Of a stretch of DNA of 9,132 bases, positions 6,006-9,132 are shown piece by piece. The stretch comes from Bacteroidota bacterium. Lineage in GTDB: Bacteria; Bacteroidota; Bacteroidia; UKL13-3. The DNA is taken from the NCBI GenBank assembly GCA_004293295.1, contig RDYC01000260.1:1-9132 (forward strand), in the 5' to 3' direction. Position numbers and translations under genes: made by a program. The notes under the pieces are model-generated. The model saw only the letters and a list, made by a program, of their open reading frames with translations, had not been told where the DNA came from and ran no database searches. How positions within the stretch are numbered: the stretch's first letter is position 1; each line of letters opens with the position of its first letter.

Positions 6006-8321
6006 TTAGAATGGATAACCAATACCAAAATTAAAATTCAGGTTATTGGTAAACCACTCTTCGTTAAAGCGGTTAATTACCCAGCGATTACCGGGGGCAT
6101 AACTAGGGTCGTGAAGCGGAATGGCAAAATCAAAACGAATCAAAATAATTTCGAAGTTAAGCCTCACCCCTAGCCCTGTGCCAATACCAAACTCCTTATA
6201 AAATCGGTTCCACTCAAAATGAGCATTCTCCCTTACGGTATCCCGCTTGCTCATCCACACGTTACCAGCATCCACAAAAACGGCCCCTTCCATCCACCTG
6301 TCGTACACATTAAATCGGTACTCCGCATTGGCTTCAATCTTAATATCTCCGCTAAAATCAATTTGGTTGGCCTGGTAATAACTGCCCGGGCCCAACGACC
6401 TCGGAAACCAAGCCCTTAAGCTATTGGCACCACCTACCCAAAAGCGCCTTTCCAAAGGCAAAAACCGGGGAGAATTTCCATAAGGAATGCCCACACCGGT
6501 AAACAATCGGTAAACCGTTGCATTGTTTGCATCGTATTTGGTATTGTACCTAAAATCAAATGCCGTTTTTACAAACTGTGCATAGTTCACATCAAAAATT
6601 TCGTAAAACCCGTTTTCGTTCTTAGGCGATTTGATGGCATCGTTAATCAGGGTTGGAATGTTTCCACTGATTTCAGCCACATCCCACCGCAAAAAAACAT
6701 GGCTCAACCCTTTGGTTTTGGCCTTATTGTTGTAATTAAAACCAACCTTACTGCCCAATATCAGGTTGTTGCTAAACATGGTAAACAGGTAAATATCTTG
6801 GTTAATTTGGTCAAATAGTGTTGACGAGTTGATGTCGTTTTTGGTGTAGCTAATTTCTAATGGTGTAAAGTAAAATGATGTGTACTTCTTGTTTAACTGA
6901 TAGATACCGGCCAATGTTAACACGCGCCTTTCAAAGTTTGAGTTAAGCTCATAAATGGCCGAGGTGGTAAAAATGGTTTTTGCGCCTAAGAAGTCCCTTT
7001 TTTTATCCAACTTATTTAAAAACACCAAACGTGGCAGGGTAATACTTGCCGTTAAACTTTGCTCAGTGGCATTAAACCAAGCCCTTCCGGTTGTTCTTCC
7101 TTGCGCCTCAACAGATGAGCGCAACGTGAGTGTTAACAATTCAGCATGCTTAAACACATTGCGGTTATTAAACTGTAAAATTCCCGCCAACCCATAGTTA
7201 CCATAATTACTCTGGTTTGTAAAAGTATTGTTTTGGTCACTAACAATGGCCTGGGGCTCCAACACATAATCGTATTTAATGGTGGGTGCCAAACGAACAT
7301 AATACTCCACCCAAGCCGTATCCTGCTGGGTATAATTTTTACTGGTAATATTAATAAACCTAAACACATTTAACTCGCCTAAACGGTTGTAAGTACCTGT
7401 GAGCAACTGTTGGTTAAATAATTTTTCCTTGTTGATAATCAAACTTCTTTCCAGCACATCCAAGCTGATTTCGTATCGGTTCGGGATAAAATAAAACTTC
7501 CCACTTTTAATGGTATCCTGATTTTTAAAACCGGAGATATCATAATTGGGTTCAATGTTTACAAAAATCTTTGACACATAATGTGGCTGATGCGGCTCGT
7601 AAAACCCCTTATTCAGCACCTTTAATGATACGCTTACATTAAAGTTATTATTGGCTGTATCCACATCAAAACTCACAAACTCACTGGTAAACGTGTAATA
7701 GCCATTGTTCCGCAGTAAATCAACCACACGCTTTTGTTCGGCCAGCAGCACTTCTTGCCTCAACCGCGAGCCGCTTCTAACCAAAGCTTCATCCGCCCGC
7801 GATTTCAACAAATCATATATCTTCTTATCTGCACAGTTTAATTGGTACGATTGAATGTGGTACACCGTATTGGTTTGCACATAATAAATTACCTTGGCCC
7901 TATTTCGTTTACTGCGCACCTCATAGGTAATTTCAGGGTAATAAAAACCAACGCTTTTAAGGTATCCCTTCATACTTTTTACCGAAGCATCAATAAAGGC
8001 CGTATCCAACATTACAGGAGGTTCGCCATAATGGTTTCGCAAGTACGAGGCTATTTTGCCACTATTTTCGCGTGAGCCTGCATAAAACAAGCGCATTTTG
8101 AGGCGGGTAATGCCCAGGAATTTTTTATTCGGTTTCTGTTTGATGTAATCCCCAATGGGGCGCGTTACGTCTTTGCGCTTCTCCCCTTTCACCTGCAACT
8201 CGCTTCCAACATACAAGTGCTGTTGGGAGCTTCTAAGTTCTTTGGTTATATTGCACGCCTGAAGCAGCCCGGCCAAAAGCACCGGAATCAACATTTGTTT
8301 TATGTTATCAAAAGCACGCAT
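6006..8321 (-). CDS. tamL: TamL-like lipidated BamA/TamA-family outer-membrane assembly protein (771 aa)
   Basis: Omp85-superfamily outer-membrane protein. Bacteroidota carry a lipid-anchored TamA relative, TamL, that works with TamB in envelope assembly; this protein fits it. I start at the ATG at 8321, which gives a 22-residue lipoprotein signal (R2 and K8, hydrophobic core, lipobox LQAC, lipidated C23). An ATG at 8360 adds 13 residues with no signal logic; one at 8294 loses all positive charge. POTRA-like repeats span about 30-340, with typical pieces such as FYYPEITYEV (126-135), NNGYYTFT (205-212) and YNRLGELNVFRF (311-322). The C-terminal ~410 residues form the β-barrel, with GGANSLRAW (630-638) in place of the lid-lock motif, FVDAGNVW (682-689), and a terminal phenylalanine as outer-membrane insertion signal. 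tamB is not seen next to it: corA follows downstream. The 5' end overlaps the opposite methyltransferase gene by 20 bp. BamA-family call is firm; TamL versus another lipidated Omp85 protein is less so. Confidence 0.88.
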   Translation of the reverse strand: MRAFDNIKQMLIPVLLAGLLQACNITKELRSSQQHLYVGSELQVKGEKRKDVTRPIGDYIKQKPNKKFLGITRLKMRLFYAGSRENSGKIASYLRNHYGEPPVMLDTAFIDASVKSMKGYLKSVGFYYPEITYEVRSKRNRAKVIYYVQTNTVYHIQSYQLNCADKKIYDLLKSRADEALVRSGSRLRQEVLLAEQKRVVDLLRNNGYYTFTSEFVSFDVDTANNNFNVSVSLKVLNKGFYEPHQPHYVSKIFVNIEPNYDISGFKNQDTIKSGKFYFIPNRYEISLDVLERSLIINKEKLFNQQLLTGTYNRLGELNVFRFINITSKNYTQQDTAWVEYYVRLAPTIKYDYVLEPQAIVSDQNNTFTNQSNYGNYGLAGILQFNNRNVFKHAELLTLTLRSSVEAQGRTTGRAWFNATEQSLTASITLPRLVFLNKLDKKRDFLGAKTIFTTSAIYELNSNFERRVLTLAGIYQLNKKYTSFYFTPLEISYTKNDINSSTLFDQINQDIYLFTMFSNNLILGSKVGFNYNNKAKTKGLSHVFLRWDVAEISGNIPTLINDAIKSPKNENGFYEIFDVNYAQFVKTAFDFRYNTKYDANNATVYRLFTGVGIPYGNSPRFLPLERRFWVGGANSLRAWFPRSLGPGSYYQANQIDFSGDIKIEANAEYRFNVYDRWMEGAVFVDAGNVWMSKRDTVRENAHFEWNRFYKEFGIGTGLGVRLNFEIILIRFDFAIPLHDPSYAPGNRWVINRFNEEWFTNNLNFNFGIGYPF

Positions 8322-9051
8322 TAAACTTATACAATCATTACAGATTAAAAAAAACCGCAAGGCCCACCAACTTTTTGTGGTTGAAGGAAAAAAGCAGGTT
8401 GCCGAATTATTGCAATCATCGTTCCAGATTCAATCCCTTGTGGCCACTGCGGCATTTATTACCGAATATGCGCAAGATATTAAAAACAATATCGAAATAA
8501 CAACCGTAAGTGAAGATGAGTTGCGAAAGGCCAGTTTGCAACAGCAGCCTCAAGAGGCGTTGGCCATTGTAAAAATGCCTGCAAGTCAATTTAATCCTGA
8601 TAGCTTGCCCAACCAATTTACCATCATGCTGGATGGCATTCAGGACCCCGGGAACCTGGGTACCATTATTCGCATAGCCGATTGGTACGGCATTAAACAA
8701 GTGGTTTGTAGCTTGGATTGTGTAGATGTGTTTAACCCCAAAACCATTCAGGCCACCATGGGTTCCTTTATTCGGGTAAACGTTTACTACACTGATTTGC
8801 AACACCTTGTAAAAAACACCCCAGCACCTGTTTATGCTGCGGTAATGCATGGACAAAACCTGCACCAAACAATTTTTAGCAAAGAGGGTATCCTGTTAAT
8901 CGGTAATGAAGGAAACGGCATTTCGGATCATTTGCTCCGGTGGCCCCATCAGCCCATCACCATCCCTAAATTTGGTGGTGCAGAAAGCCTGAATGCAGGT
9001 GTAGCTGCGGCCATTATTTGTGATGCCTGGGCTCGCTCAGCGGCTGTTTAA
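8302..9051 (+). CDS. SpoU/TrmH-family RNA 2'-O-ribose methyltransferase (249 aa)
   Basis: SPOUT-fold enzyme that transfers a methyl group from S-adenosylmethionine to a ribose 2'-OH in rRNA or tRNA; the target nucleotide cannot be told from sequence. An N-terminal substrate-binding domain (about 1-95, with FVVEGKKQVAELL at 25-37) is followed by the catalytic domain with all three SpoU motifs: DGIQDPGNLGTIIRIADW (111-128, catalytic arginine R124 after the conserved N118), LIGNEGNGIS (199-208) and IPKFGGAESLNAGVAAAII (221-239), the last two forming the trefoil knot that binds the cofactor. Length is typical of the RlmB/TsnR-like group. The start MLSKARIKLIQSLQ fits the normal N-terminus of Bacteroidota homologues, so ATG 8302 is likely right although it overlaps the first 20 bp of the opposite TamL-like gene. 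No Shine-Dalgarno precedes it. Confidence 0.92.
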   Translation: MLSKARIKLIQSLQIKKNRKAHQLFVVEGKKQVAELLQSSFQIQSLVATAAFITEYAQDIKNNIEITTVSEDELRKASLQQQPQEALAIVKMPASQFNPDSLPNQFTIMLDGIQDPGNLGTIIRIADWYGIKQVVCSLDCVDVFNPKTIQATMGSFIRVNVYYTDLQHLVKNTPAPVYAAVMHGQNLHQTIFSKEGILLIGNEGNGISDHLLRWPHQPITIPKFGGAESLNAGVAAAIICDAWARSAAV

Positions 9052-9085
9052 CCACCACTGATTTAAACCTGAACAACAAACAATT

Positions 9086-9100
9086 TTCTAATAATTAGAA
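9086..9100. terminator. Weak AT-rich hairpin after the methyltransferase gene
   Basis: TTCTAA (9086-9091) pairs perfectly with TTAGAA (9095-9100) around a TAA loop, 34 bp past the stop codon. A second 4-bp pair, CCTG (9103-9106) and CAGG (9116-9119), follows. Neither has a GC-rich stem or a T-tract directly after it, so termination here is only a possibility. No gene is visible from 9052 to the right edge. Confidence 0.22.
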
Positions 9101-9132
9101 TTCCTGCAAAATAAACAGGCAATTCCCTATTT

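Noticed and set aside
8416..8868. 150-aa minus-strand reading frame inside the methyltransferase gene
   Set aside because: It lies fully opposite a gene with all SpoU motifs and has no recognisable domain; it is an antisense shadow.

Overview
The window looks like a chromosomal segment from a member of the Bacteroidota. Four things point there. One gene encodes a lipidated BamA/TamA-type outer-membrane protein, the TamL arrangement typical of that phylum. None of the starts has a convincing Shine-Dalgarno sequence. One intergenic gap carries a TAnnTTTG-type -7 box. The bestrophin, CorA, PhoD-like and SpoU-type proteins read like Bacteroidota homologues. The exact genus cannot be read from the sequence.

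Layout. (1) Bases 1-2717 are AT-rich and look like accessory DNA. They hold the C-terminal 629 residues of a STAND/NACHT-type NTPase that starts before the left edge. After it come a 337-bp non-coding stretch packed with hairpins and inverted repeats, and then a small gene (162 aa) for an unrecognised protein with one N-terminal membrane segment. Two near-identical 39-bp direct repeats (2016-2054 and 2722-2760) flank the small gene. The second copy sits where base composition changes to that of the remaining genes. (2) Bases 2766-9051 look like ordinary chromosome: a secreted PhoD-like phosphoesterase (minus), a bestrophin-family anion channel (plus, divergent from the phosphoesterase), a CorA-type divalent-cation channel (minus, stop codons overlapping those of bestrophin by 4 bp), a TamL-like outer-membrane assembly lipoprotein (minus, upstream of corA) and a SpoU/TrmH-family RNA 2'-O-methyltransferase (plus, head-to-head with the TamL gene and overlapping its 5' end).

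How they work together. The right part is a set of envelope, ion-transport and RNA-modification housekeeping genes with no obvious single pathway. The left part is the candidate for something new. A STAND NTPase with a long helical C-terminal sensor is the architecture used by many anti-phage proteins. It lies beside a small membrane protein on what looks like a repeat-bounded insertion. Whether the two proteins cooperate cannot be decided here, because the N-terminal effector and NTPase domains of the large protein lie outside the window.
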